From Udaeobacter sp046731855 (lineage in GTDB: Bacteria > Verrucomicrobiota > Verrucomicrobiia > Chthoniobacterales > UBA10450), in contig JBKPLX010000093.1 of assembly GCA_046731855.1 (NCBI GenBank), positions 1 through 23,535 of the forward strand: 23,535 bases of DNA, written 5' to 3'. Under the pieces are notes generated by a model. The model was not told the DNA's origin, searched no databases, and was given only the letters and a program-made list of their open reading frames with translations. Positions 6,949 through 14,317 of this stretch are shown in pieces; the first letter of the stretch is position 1; every line of letters begins with the position of its first letter. The translations under genes and the position numbers were made by a program.

Positions 6949-7986
6949 ATGTTCAATGGACTTTTTGGCTGGTTATCCAGCGACATTGGGATCGATCTGG
7001 GTACGGCAAACACACTTGTTTACGTAAAGGATCAGGGGATCGTTTTGCGCGAGCCATCTGTGGTGGCCGTGCAGGCCGGCACCAACAGGGTGCTGGCCGT
7101 GGGTGACGAAGCCAAGCGCATGCTCGGCCGGACACCGGCAAACATTGTCGCAGTGCGTCCACTCAAAGACGGCGTGATTGCGGACTTCGAAGTGACGGAA
7201 GCGATGCTGCGGCACTTCATCACCAAAGTGCATAATCGCCGGGTAAAAGCGAGACCACGTGTTGTTATTGCAGTGCCATCCGGGATCACAGAAGTGGAAA
7301 AGCGCGCGGTGCGTGAATCGGCGACCCATGCTGGAGCGCGTGAAGTTTATTTGATCGAAGAACCAATGGCAGCGGCGATCGGAGTGGGACTTCCAGTGCA
7401 GGATCCAGCCGGTAACATGATCATCGATATCGGAGGAGGCACGACCGAGGTGGCCCTTATTTCCCTGTCGGGAATTGTGTTTAGCCGCAGCGTCCGCGTC
7501 GCTGGCGATGAGCTGGATGAAGCCATCGTCCAGTACATGAAGCGCGCCTACAATCTGATGGTCGGCGAACGCACAGCTGAGGAGATAAAAATTAAAATTG
7601 GCTCGGCATATCCGAGCGAAAAGGAGACGAGCGTAGAGGTTAAAGGGCGCGATCTCGTCGCCGGTTTGCCTAAGACGCTCATGATCACCTCCCAGGAAGT
7701 ACGTGAAGCGTTACTTGAACCGATCTCGACAATTGTCGATTCCGTGCGGATCACTTTGGAGCGCTGTCCACCCGAGCTTTCGGCGGACCTCGTCGATCGC
7801 GGCCTAGTCTTGGCAGGTGGCGGTGCGTTGCTGCGGGGCTTTGACAAGCTTTTGAGCGAGGAAACTGGTTTGCCTGTCCATGTTGCGGAAGATCCGCTCA
7901 GTGCAGTGGCGGAAGGGACCGGCAAATGCCTCAATGAACTTAAATTCTTGCGTCAAGTGGCCTCTGCAGACCGCCAGTGGCGGTAG
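6949..7986 (+). CDS. mreB: Rod shape-determining protein MreB
   Basis: MreB is the bacterial actin that forms membrane-bound filaments and guides lateral-wall synthesis by the elongasome. The 345-residue length is normal. Nucleotide-binding motifs are in order: phosphate 1 DIGIDLGTANT (12-22), VVIAVPSGITEVEKRAV, the connect region EEPMAAAIGVGLP, phosphate 2 IDIGGGTTEVA, and adenosine motif LVLAGGGALLRGFD near residue 287. The N terminus MFNGLFGWLSS is amphipathic and may bind membrane. It opens the cluster mreB-mreC-mreD-mrdA. A 105-bp repeat-bearing spacer separates it from mreC, so mreB may be partly uncoupled from the tightly overlapping genes that follow. The ATG has no strong ribosome binding site, but no other start makes sense. 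Confidence 0.97.
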   Translation: MFNGLFGWLSSDIGIDLGTANTLVYVKDQGIVLREPSVVAVQAGTNRVLAVGDEAKRMLGRTPANIVAVRPLKDGVIADFEVTEAMLRHFITKVHNRRVKARPRVVIAVPSGITEVEKRAVRESATHAGAREVYLIEEPMAAAIGVGLPVQDPAGNMIIDIGGGTTEVALISLSGIVFSRSVRVAGDELDEAIVQYMKRAYNLMVGERTAEEIKIKIGSAYPSEKETSVEVKGRDLVAGLPKTLMITSQEVREALLEPISTIVDSVRITLERCPPELSADLVDRGLVLAGGGALLRGFDKLLSEETGLPVHVAEDPLSAVAEGTGKCLNELKFLRQVASADRQWR

Positions 7987-7989
7987 GAA

Positions 7990-8084
7990 GAATTGCGGTT
8001 GGCCGATTTCGAATTGCGGACTGATGTCGGTGCTTCCGCAGATGTCGATCTTACCTAGCCCGCAAACTCCAATCCGAAGTCCGC
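7990..8084. repeat. Repeat-bearing spacer between mreB and mreC
   Basis: GAATTGCGG occurs twice (7990-7998 and 8011-8019). GCGGACT (8016-8022) is an exact inverted match of AGTCCGC (8078-8084), and GATGTCG occurs at 8023-8029 and 8041-8047. The pattern resembles a short interspersed element, not coding sequence; the open frame across it has no family resemblance. Confidence 0.4.
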
Positions 8085-8091
8085 GATTGCG

Positions 8092-8895
8092 ATGAGCCGC
8101 ACGAATCTCATCGCGCTGCTGATTTTTGGCGCAATTCTGGGATACTTTCTCAGTTTTGGCCCGGCGACGACGCAGAAGTTCAAGTCTGGTGTTTATCAGT
8201 TGCTGGCACCATTTTTCACCGGCGGCTCTGGATTAAAAAAACAGCTTACATCGGTGCGTACAGGCTTGAAATCGCTCGACCAATTAGAGCGTGAAAACGC
8301 CAACTTGCAGGTGGAAAATCGGGAACTGAGGGCGACGAACCAGGGTTTGCGCGATGCGGAGAACGAGGTGAATCGCTTGCGTCATGCGCTCAATTATCGC
8401 GAGCGCTCGGTCTTTAAGCTAATCGCTGCTGAAATTGTCGCGCGCGATGCCTCGACCTGGTGGCGAACCGTTACGATTAACCGGGGCAGGAGAGATGGCA
8501 TCGAAATCGACATGCCGGTTGCAACAGACGAGGGATTAATTGGAAAGATAACCAGCGTGAGCGACAGCATCTCGGTTGTATTGCTGATTTCCGATGAAAA
8601 CTGCCGCGTTGCTGCAAAGGTCGAAGGAAGCCGGGAACAGGGAATCGTATCTGGCGAGCGCGTCACAACGGGCCTCACCCCTGTTTTGAGCCTGAATTTT
8701 TTGTCAAAACAGGCTGACCTGAAGCCCGGTCAAAAAGTTTATACCTCGGGAGTTGGCGGCGTGTTCCCATCGGGCTTGCTGATTGGCAGTGTGAAAACTT
8801 TCCGTGTGCGAGAACTGGATGGACAAGCGCAGCTCACGCCAGCAGTCGATTTGTCCCACCTGGAGGACGTGTTCGTAGTAACTGGCCGAAAATGA
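8092..8895 (+). CDS. mreC: Rod shape-determining protein MreC
   Basis: MreC is the bitopic scaffold that links MreB to periplasmic wall synthases and activates PBP2. The 267-residue protein has one N-terminal membrane segment (about residues 5-22, LIALLIFGAILGYFLSFG). A long coiled coil (about 50-105, with LERENANLQVENRELRATNQGL) follows. The periplasmic beta domains run from about residue 110 (KLIAAEIVARDASTWWRTVTINRGRRDGI, the MreC signature area). Further signatures are NLPVATDEGLIGKI-like MPVATDEGLIGKI and the late VYTSGVGGVFPSGLLIGSV. The TGA overlaps the ATG of mreD by 4 bases, indicating coupled translation. The start ATG gives an intact membrane anchor with a basic SRTN before it. Confidence 0.95.
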   Translation: MSRTNLIALLIFGAILGYFLSFGPATTQKFKSGVYQLLAPFFTGGSGLKKQLTSVRTGLKSLDQLERENANLQVENRELRATNQGLRDAENEVNRLRHALNYRERSVFKLIAAEIVARDASTWWRTVTINRGRRDGIEIDMPVATDEGLIGKITSVSDSISVVLLISDENCRVAAKVEGSREQGIVSGERVTTGLTPVLSLNFLSKQADLKPGQKVYTSGVGGVFPSGLLIGSVKTFRVRELDGQAQLTPAVDLSHLEDVFVVTGRK

Positions 8896-9434
8896 TTTTC
8901 TTTTCTGTTTTGCTCCTGCTTGTGCTGACGGCGCAGATCGCGGAGTTTTTTATTCCAGCTCTGCCGTGGCTCTACAACGCGCACGTGTACATTGTGCCCG
9001 TGATTGTCTTCTATGGCGCAATGGCTCTGCCGTTTCCTCTTATGTTGTCGCTTGCCCTGTTCGCGGGGGTTTTGCTGGATGCTCTTACTGTGCAGGTGAT
9101 CGGAGGGAAAGTTGAAATTTCAACTGGATCATCGATACTCATTTACGGTGTGCTGGCAGGATTAATGCATGGCCTGAGACCGCTCTTTGCACGCGGGCGT
9201 TGGGAAGTGCACTGTATCTTGAGCGGCGTTTTCACCTCGTTGATAGTTCTGGCGCAATATTTAATGATTACATTCCGTCGCGGCTCTTTTGTGTTCACCC
9301 GCGAAGTCTGGTGGCAGATCGGCGGGCCTGGTCTCATTGCGATGGCGATGGCCCCGATCGTGTTTTGGTTCTTACAGTGGGTGGGACGCATTACTGCCTA
9401 TTCCTATCAGCCTGAAAGGGGGCGGTTTGAATGA
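8892..9434 (+). CDS. mreD: Rod shape-determining protein MreD
   Basis: MreD is the polytopic membrane partner of MreC and PBP2 in the elongasome. The 180-residue protein is mostly hydrophobic. There are about five predicted membrane segments: residues 3-20, 33-50, 52-72, 108-128 and 144-164. Between them sits the small charged loop GLMHGLRPLFARGRW. Sequence conservation in this family is low, so the call rests on length, topology and position between mreC and mrdA. Both junctions are ATGA overlaps (8892-8895 and 9431-9434), so mreC, mreD and mrdA are very likely one translationally coupled unit. Confidence 0.88.
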   Translation: MIFFSVLLLLVLTAQIAEFFIPALPWLYNAHVYIVPVIVFYGAMALPFPLMLSLALFAGVLLDALTVQVIGGKVEISTGSSILIYGVLAGLMHGLRPLFARGRWEVHCILSGVFTSLIVLAQYLMITFRRGSFVFTREVWWQIGGPGLIAMAMAPIVFWFLQWVGRITAYSYQPERGRFE

Positions 9435-11707
9435 GCAGGCGCCGCATAAGTTCGCGCGTGCGGATTCAACTCCTCGGGTTCTTAATGCTGATGGGCTTGG
9501 GCGCTCTCGGCCTCAAACTTTGGTGGATCCAGGTAGCGCACGGCCAGGAATGGACCTCTCAGCTTCGCGGTAGTTCTCAAGCAACGGTGCGCATTCCTTC
9601 GGTACGCGGCGAGATCAAGGATCGCAACGGAGTAACCCTCGTCCAAAACCGGGCAAGTTATGAGGTCGACTTTTATCTCCCGGAAATGGTCAAAGGCTAT
9701 CGGGAGCGCTTTGGTTCGCCACCCACGACGGAATATCGAGCGACCATCAATGGAATGCCGAAAGACCTGAAGGAACCGGACATCATCAAGATCGTCAATA
9801 ATGGTATTGTTCCACGCCTCAACGACCTCGATCTTGCGCGTGATTACAATGCGGGCAAGTTGCAGAAACACTTTCGCAACGACACCGAAGTTCCGTTTTC
9901 TTACGTCAGGGACATCGATTTTCCAACTTTAGCGAAATTTTCCGAGCATGATGTCGGATTGCCGGGAGTGGAACTCACAATCAAGCCCGTGCGTTCATAC
10001 GTCTACGGAGCGCTTGCGTCGCATCTTTTGGGTTACGTCGGAATGCCGGATGATGTGAATAAAGAGGACGCGAAGAAATTCACGTTTTACCAGGGAGACA
10101 TGGAAGGGAAATCGAACGTCGAAAAAACTATGGACGAATATCTGCGCGGGAAACCTGGGGTGCGTTATTTGCGGCGCAACGCAAAAGGCACGATCGATGG
10201 TGTCCTGCGCGAAGATCCCCCCGAGCAGGGCGCCAATGTCTTTCTGACGATCGATGCGCGTATTCAGGCAATCGCGGAGGAAGCGCTGCGCGCAGTGAGT
10301 CGGGCCGGCGCGGTCGTTATCGATCCAAACAATGGTAATGTCCTGGCGTTGGCTTCGGTGCCGTCATTTGATCCGAATACCTTCATCCCGACTATCAAGG
10401 CGAAGGACTGGACAGCGCTGCAGAAAGACGAGGGTGATCCATTAGTTAACCGTGCGATTAGCTGCCTGCCGCCAGGATCCACATTCAAGCTCATCACGGC
10501 GCTGGCCGGTTTGCGGGGTACGAAAAATCTCGCTAACACCAAGTACGGCTGCTACGGGGGCATCAGCTATGGCGACCACTTTTTCCGATGCTGGGTAGCC
10601 GAAAAACATTACACGCATGGAACCATCGGAGTCGCCGATGCGCTCAAGGTTTCGTGTGACTCTTTTTTCTATCAGTATGGAAATGCTGCTGGGATTCAGT
10701 CGATTGACGCCGTCGGCAAGATGCTAGGAATGGGCGAAGAATCGGGGCTGCACCTGTCAGGCGAACAAACCGGCAATATGCCAGGGCCTGAGTGGATGCA
10801 AATTCATCATCCCCAGGAGAGATGGTCACAAGCTCAAACGGCCAATGTTTCGATCGGTCAGGGATACACGCTTGTTTCACCCTTGCAATTGGCAATGGCC
10901 TACGTGGCAATCGCAAATGGCGGCATCTGCTATTACCCACGCTTGGTCGATAAAGTTTTGAAGCAAGACGGCACTCCGATGTTAGATGAACAGGGAAATC
11001 CAGCAGCGCCACCGCCGCGCGTGCGATCGGATTTGCGCCAGGAAATCTCACCTGAGCACATCGAGTTGGTTCGCAAAGGTCTTTGGAAGGTCGTTAATGA
11101 AGACGGCGGCACCGGCGGCAGAGCACGTTTGAAAGATTGGGTGGTAGCGGGGAAGACAGGTACAGCGCAGGCCACTGACCGCGGACAAGAGGAAAACGTG
11201 GCATGGTTCGCCTGTTTCGCGCCATATGACCATCCGAAGTTTGTCGTCGCAGTGATGGTGCAGGGCGCTTCTGGACACGGCGGCGAAGTCGCGGGCCCGA
11301 TCGCCGACAGAATCTTGGAGCGCTCACTCGCACTGGATGAGGGCAAATTCGACATGCAGGTGGCCTGGCTCCCGCCTGCGCATCACGCCAATCCGCTCCA
11401 ATTGATCAAGTCAGTAGCTTATAATGAGAAAGGCGGGAATCTCGGAGGCGGGGACGAAGAAAATGCCCCCGCCTCGCAAACTGCCACCGCGCAGATGGCA
11501 AGCTCAGACGCATCGCCTGATGTCGAACCAGAAGCGGATTCTCAGGGCAAAGTGCGCAAGCGAGGCGCTGCGGTGGCCCGCGCTGTCCCAGCTGCGACGC
11601 CAGCTCCTCGCAATTTCTTCCAGCGGCTCTTTGGAATACGCCGTCAACAGGCACCTGCACCAGCGCCGCAGCCGCCTAACCGCCGACGTGGAACACCACC
11701 ACGATGA
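9431..11707 (+). CDS. mrdA: Penicillin-binding protein 2 (elongasome transpeptidase) with disordered C-terminal tail
   Basis: PBP2 crosslinks new murein during elongation. An N-terminal membrane anchor (about residues 12-35) precedes the dimerisation domain, with RGEIKDRNGVTL and LLGYVG. The transpeptidase domain holds the active-site tetrad S350-T-F-K353 in PPGSTFKLI. The second motif is S408-C-D410 in SCDSFFYQYG, the usual SxD form in PBP2, and K575-T-G lies in AGKTGTAQ. The length of 758 exceeds the usual 600-660 because of a tail after about residue 640. The tail is rich in Ala, Pro, Gln and Arg, includes RNFFQRLFGIRRQQ, and ends in a basic proline stretch. It looks disordered and may bind a partner or nucleic acid or murein; that is inference. 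rodA is not adjacent, so the glycosyltransferase partner is encoded elsewhere. Confidence 0.94.
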   Translation: MSRRRISSRVRIQLLGFLMLMGLGALGLKLWWIQVAHGQEWTSQLRGSSQATVRIPSVRGEIKDRNGVTLVQNRASYEVDFYLPEMVKGYRERFGSPPTTEYRATINGMPKDLKEPDIIKIVNNGIVPRLNDLDLARDYNAGKLQKHFRNDTEVPFSYVRDIDFPTLAKFSEHDVGLPGVELTIKPVRSYVYGALASHLLGYVGMPDDVNKEDAKKFTFYQGDMEGKSNVEKTMDEYLRGKPGVRYLRRNAKGTIDGVLREDPPEQGANVFLTIDARIQAIAEEALRAVSRAGAVVIDPNNGNVLALASVPSFDPNTFIPTIKAKDWTALQKDEGDPLVNRAISCLPPGSTFKLITALAGLRGTKNLANTKYGCYGGISYGDHFFRCWVAEKHYTHGTIGVADALKVSCDSFFYQYGNAAGIQSIDAVGKMLGMGEESGLHLSGEQTGNMPGPEWMQIHHPQERWSQAQTANVSIGQGYTLVSPLQLAMAYVAIANGGICYYPRLVDKVLKQDGTPMLDEQGNPAAPPPRVRSDLRQEISPEHIELVRKGLWKVVNEDGGTGGRARLKDWVVAGKTGTAQATDRGQEENVAWFACFAPYDHPKFVVAVMVQGASGHGGEVAGPIADRILERSLALDEGKFDMQVAWLPPAHHANPLQLIKSVAYNEKGGNLGGGDEENAPASQTATAQMASSDASPDVEPEADSQGKVRKRGAAVARAVPAATPAPRNFFQRLFGIRRQQAPAPAPQPPNRRRGTPPR

Positions 11708-11779
11708 ACACCCGACCAGAACCAACGCAGAAGTGCATTTGGTCAGTTCCGCTTCTGATCGGACAACCCTTTTCGTTTT

Positions 11780-13354
11780 ATGATAGACAAAGTAAGAAAA
11801 CTTTTGGGTCTTTCCTCACGAAAGACTGGCAAAAAGCTCATCCTCAGCGTGGAAAAGCTCGAGTCCCGGGTCGCCGTGCTCGAGAATGGCCGGCTCGAGG
11901 AGTACAGCGTCGAGCGTAAGAGCTCACGGAATATCGTCGGCAGCGTTTATAAGGGTAAAGTCAAAAACATCGAGATGGGATTGAAGGCGATGTTTGTCGA
12001 CATCGGCTTTGAGAAAAATGCGTTCCTCCATTTTTGGGACGCAATTCCGGCTGCGCTCGACAGCGGCATTGAGGAAATTGATCGTCGCGGGAGCAAGCGA
12101 CCGCGAAAACGGATCACCGTTAAAGATATACCGAGCATTTACCCCGTCGGCTCGGATGTCATTGTGCAGGTTACCAAGGGTCCCATCGGGAACAAAGGAC
12201 CGAGAGTAACCACGAATCTCAGTTTTGCCGGGCGCTACCTGGTACTGATGCCATTCAGCGATCGCAGCGGCATCTCGCGAAAAATTGAAAACCAGAGGGA
12301 GCGCGAACGATTGCGCAAGATTGTGCGTGAACTGGATATTCCCGACGGCGTTGGAGTCATTATACGCACCGTTGGTGAAGGCCAGCGGGCAAGGTACTTT
12401 GTCCGGGATCTACGTTTTCTTCTCGATCAGTGGGCCCAGGTCGAGCAGCTCATTCGTGAGGAACCAGCCCCGTGCCGTCTCTTTGAGGAACCGGATTTGG
12501 TCGGGCGGACAGTGCGCGATTTTCTCACTGAGGAAATCGACGAAGTCGTTTGCGATGAACGGGCGTCAACCGAACGAATGATCGAAATGATCGGGCAGAT
12601 TTCCCGACGCGCCCGGAACCGCGTGCATCATTACGATGGCGCGATACCGATTTTCGAAACGTATGGCGTGCAAAAGCAAATTGATGACGCTTTCCATCGG
12701 CAAGTCTGGTTGAAGTGTGGAGGGTATATTGTGATCGACGAGACCGAGGCACTGGTGGCGATTGACGTGAATACGGGTCGAAACAAGGGCGGTCGTGACG
12801 TGGATAAAACTATCTTGCAAACCAATCTGGAGGCCGCAGATGAAATCGCGCGGCAGCTTCGCTTACGCAACATCGGTGGACTGATCATAGCCGATTTCAT
12901 CGATATGAAGAGCCGCAAGGACCAACAGGCAGTTTACAGTTTGATGAAGGAGCGGCTTAATCGCGACAAAGCCAAGACACATGTTCTCCCCATTTCACAG
13001 CTCGGCCTGATGGAGATGACTCGCCAAAGAGCGCAGGAAAGCCTCAGCGATACTATTTACGAGAATTGTCCCTACTGCGGGGGACGCGGCGTCGTGAAAA
13101 CCTCCATGACCACGAGCGTAGAATTGCATCGGACTCTCAATACCGTCATGCGCAAGTATCAGGACAGCATTCATGATATCCGCGTGATTCTGAATCCAGG
13201 TGTATTGAAGCGCTTGAAGGAAGAAGATGAAGAATTACTAGTGGAGTTGGAGCGCCGTTACGCGGGCCGACTCACCTTTCGTGGCGATCCGACATTTCAC
13301 CACGAAAAGTTTACCATTACTGACGCAAATACCGGCACGGAACTCCACGCGTAA
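11780..13354 (+). CDS. rng: Ribonuclease E/G family endoribonuclease
   Basis: RNase E/G cuts single-stranded RNA during rRNA maturation and mRNA decay. The 524 residues match RNase G and the catalytic half of RNase E; the long scaffold tail of RNase E is absent. An S1 domain lies near residues 40-150 (NIVGSVYKGKVKNIEMGLKA then AMFVDIGFEKNAFLH). It is followed by the 5'-sensor and DNase I-like region. Catalytic Asp329 is in AIDVNTG and Asp372 in ADFIDM. The zinc link CPYCGGRG has Cys430 and Cys433. A slightly basic insert within the S1 area (RRGSKRPRKR) is noticeable. The gene lies 72 bases after mrdA in the same direction; an RNase G next to mre genes is a common arrangement. A short hydrophilic N-terminal stretch precedes the core. 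Confidence 0.93.
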   Translation: MIDKVRKLLGLSSRKTGKKLILSVEKLESRVAVLENGRLEEYSVERKSSRNIVGSVYKGKVKNIEMGLKAMFVDIGFEKNAFLHFWDAIPAALDSGIEEIDRRGSKRPRKRITVKDIPSIYPVGSDVIVQVTKGPIGNKGPRVTTNLSFAGRYLVLMPFSDRSGISRKIENQRERERLRKIVRELDIPDGVGVIIRTVGEGQRARYFVRDLRFLLDQWAQVEQLIREEPAPCRLFEEPDLVGRTVRDFLTEEIDEVVCDERASTERMIEMIGQISRRARNRVHHYDGAIPIFETYGVQKQIDDAFHRQVWLKCGGYIVIDETEALVAIDVNTGRNKGGRDVDKTILQTNLEAADEIARQLRLRNIGGLIIADFIDMKSRKDQQAVYSLMKERLNRDKAKTHVLPISQLGLMEMTRQRAQESLSDTIYENCPYCGGRGVVKTSMTTSVELHRTLNTVMRKYQDSIHDIRVILNPGVLKRLKEEDEELLVELERRYAGRLTFRGDPTFHHEKFTITDANTGTELHA

Positions 13355-13449
13355 GGCCGCGTCGTACATCAAATATTCCTTGCAATTTCTTATTGCCGGG
13401 CCAAGAGTCGGGCATCCAGGGTAAAGACGAGTTTCGTTATTACCGTGCG

Positions 13450-13473
13450 TGCTCCAAAGGAGTGTTTGGAGCA
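13450..13473 (+). other. Leader hairpin upstream of outer-membrane protein gene
   Basis: TGCTCCAAA (13450-13458) and TTTGGAGCA (13465-13473) form a perfect 9-bp stem with the loop GGAGTG. It is followed by an A-run, not a T-run, so it is not a plus-strand terminator. Its position 37 bases before the start suggests a stabilising 5' hairpin, or one whose GGAG loop competes with the real ribosome binding site. Confidence 0.4.
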
Positions 13474-13496
13474 AAAAACTGAGGAGAGACTTAACC

Positions 13497-13503
13497 AAAG
13501 GAG
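13497..13503 (+). promoter_or_regulatory. Strong ribosome binding site deciding the start at 13511
   Basis: AAAGGAG lies 7 bases before ATG 13511. The longer open frame from 13445 lacks such a site and would bury the signal peptide, so this motif fixes the start. Confidence 0.75.
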
Positions 13504-13510
13504 AAATAGA

Positions 13511-14191
13511 ATGAAAAGATTGGTGTTGGGGCTGTTATGCATCGCTGCAATCACTTCGGCAGCAGTTGCCGGGGAATCTTATTCTGGAAAGGAAATGAAA
13601 CAGGTGGCGCCGCCACCGTGTCCGCAATGGTACGCAGACAACGAGTTTAACGTCGGTCTGTGGGGCACTTACATCTTCACGGGAAACAATTGGCAGGATG
13701 ATCGCTACCTTGAATCCGATCACGCCTTTGGCGGTGGTATTGATCTGAAATACTTTTTCCACCGGTATTTCGGTGTCGGTATTGAAGGATGGGCGGTTGA
13801 TGCCAGGCGCGCGTTTGAGGATGTCTTTATCGATCTTAATAACGGCATCTTCGACGTCCATACTGGACATGAGAGCCGCGCGGTGGGTTCTGTGCTCGGT
13901 ACGTTAACGCTACGCTACCCGATTCCCTGTACGCGTTTCTCGCCCTACATTTTTGGTGGAGGTGGCGGAATCTTTGGTGGAGGTGAAAAGACAAACGTCG
14001 TCGTGAACGACGGAATCATTCGCACCGAACAAACTGGTTCCGAATCGCGGGCAATCGGCCAGGTCGGCGGTGGCATGGAAGTTCGCATGACGCCGCATAT
14101 TGGCTGGGTTAGCGATTTCAGCTGGAATTTCGTCGACGGACCGAAGAACAATTTCGGGATGGTCCGCACCGGCGTAAATTTCGCCTTCTAA
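13511..14191 (+). CDS. Outer-membrane beta-barrel protein
   Basis: The 226-residue protein starts at an ATG with a strong ribosome binding site. It has a clean signal peptide (MKRLVLGLLCIAAITSAAVA, residues 1-20) followed by GESYSG. A linker KQVAPPPCPQWYADNEFNVGLWG leads into alternating beta strands: NVGLWGTYIFTG, AFGGGIDLKYFFHRYFGVGIEGWAV, and YPIPCTRFSPYIFGGGGGIFGGG. The C-terminal strand NFGMVRTGVNFAF ends in phenylalanine, the usual BAM recognition signature. It resembles small eight-stranded barrels of the OmpA/porin-like kind with Gly-rich turns. Two cysteines are present but no lipobox. Function is unknown. The gene is monocistronic, with its own leader hairpin and terminator, suggesting high expression. 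Confidence 0.8.
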   Translation: MKRLVLGLLCIAAITSAAVAGESYSGKEMKQVAPPPCPQWYADNEFNVGLWGTYIFTGNNWQDDRYLESDHAFGGGIDLKYFFHRYFGVGIEGWAVDARRAFEDVFIDLNNGIFDVHTGHESRAVGSVLGTLTLRYPIPCTRFSPYIFGGGGGIFGGGEKTNVVVNDGIIRTEQTGSESRAIGQVGGGMEVRMTPHIGWVSDFSWNFVDGPKNNFGMVRTGVNFAF

Positions 14192-14213
14192 AGAATCCAC
14201 GATCAGGTTTGCC

Positions 14214-14253
14214 AAAGCGGCGTCCGGAATACCGGACGCCGCTTTTGTTTTTT
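14214..14253 (+). terminator. Rho-independent terminator of outer-membrane protein gene
   Basis: AAAGCGGCGTCCGG (14214-14227) pairs perfectly with CCGGACGCCGCTTT (14232-14245) around the tetraloop AATA. It runs into TTTTGTTTTTT (14243-14253). This is a strong intrinsic terminator 22 bases after the stop codon. Confidence 0.92.
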
Positions 14254-14270
14254 GGTCATGCGTTGACCAA
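14252..14270 (+). promoter_or_regulatory. Inverted repeat ahead of thiH
   Basis: TTGGTCA (14252-14258) and TGACCAA (14264-14270) form a perfect 7-bp inverted repeat with the spacer TGCGT. It follows directly on the terminator T-tract and precedes thiH. It could be a repressor-type operator or a second hairpin. No TPP riboswitch is recognised nearby. Confidence 0.35.
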
Positions 14271-14317
14271 CCATGATTGGCGTTTGCGAACGTCAGCGTG
14301 CGCACGAAATTATCGTG

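Noticed and set aside
14192..14317. TPP riboswitch upstream of thiH
   Set aside because: The region holds a terminator and a short inverted repeat; the conserved TPP aptamer sequences are absent.
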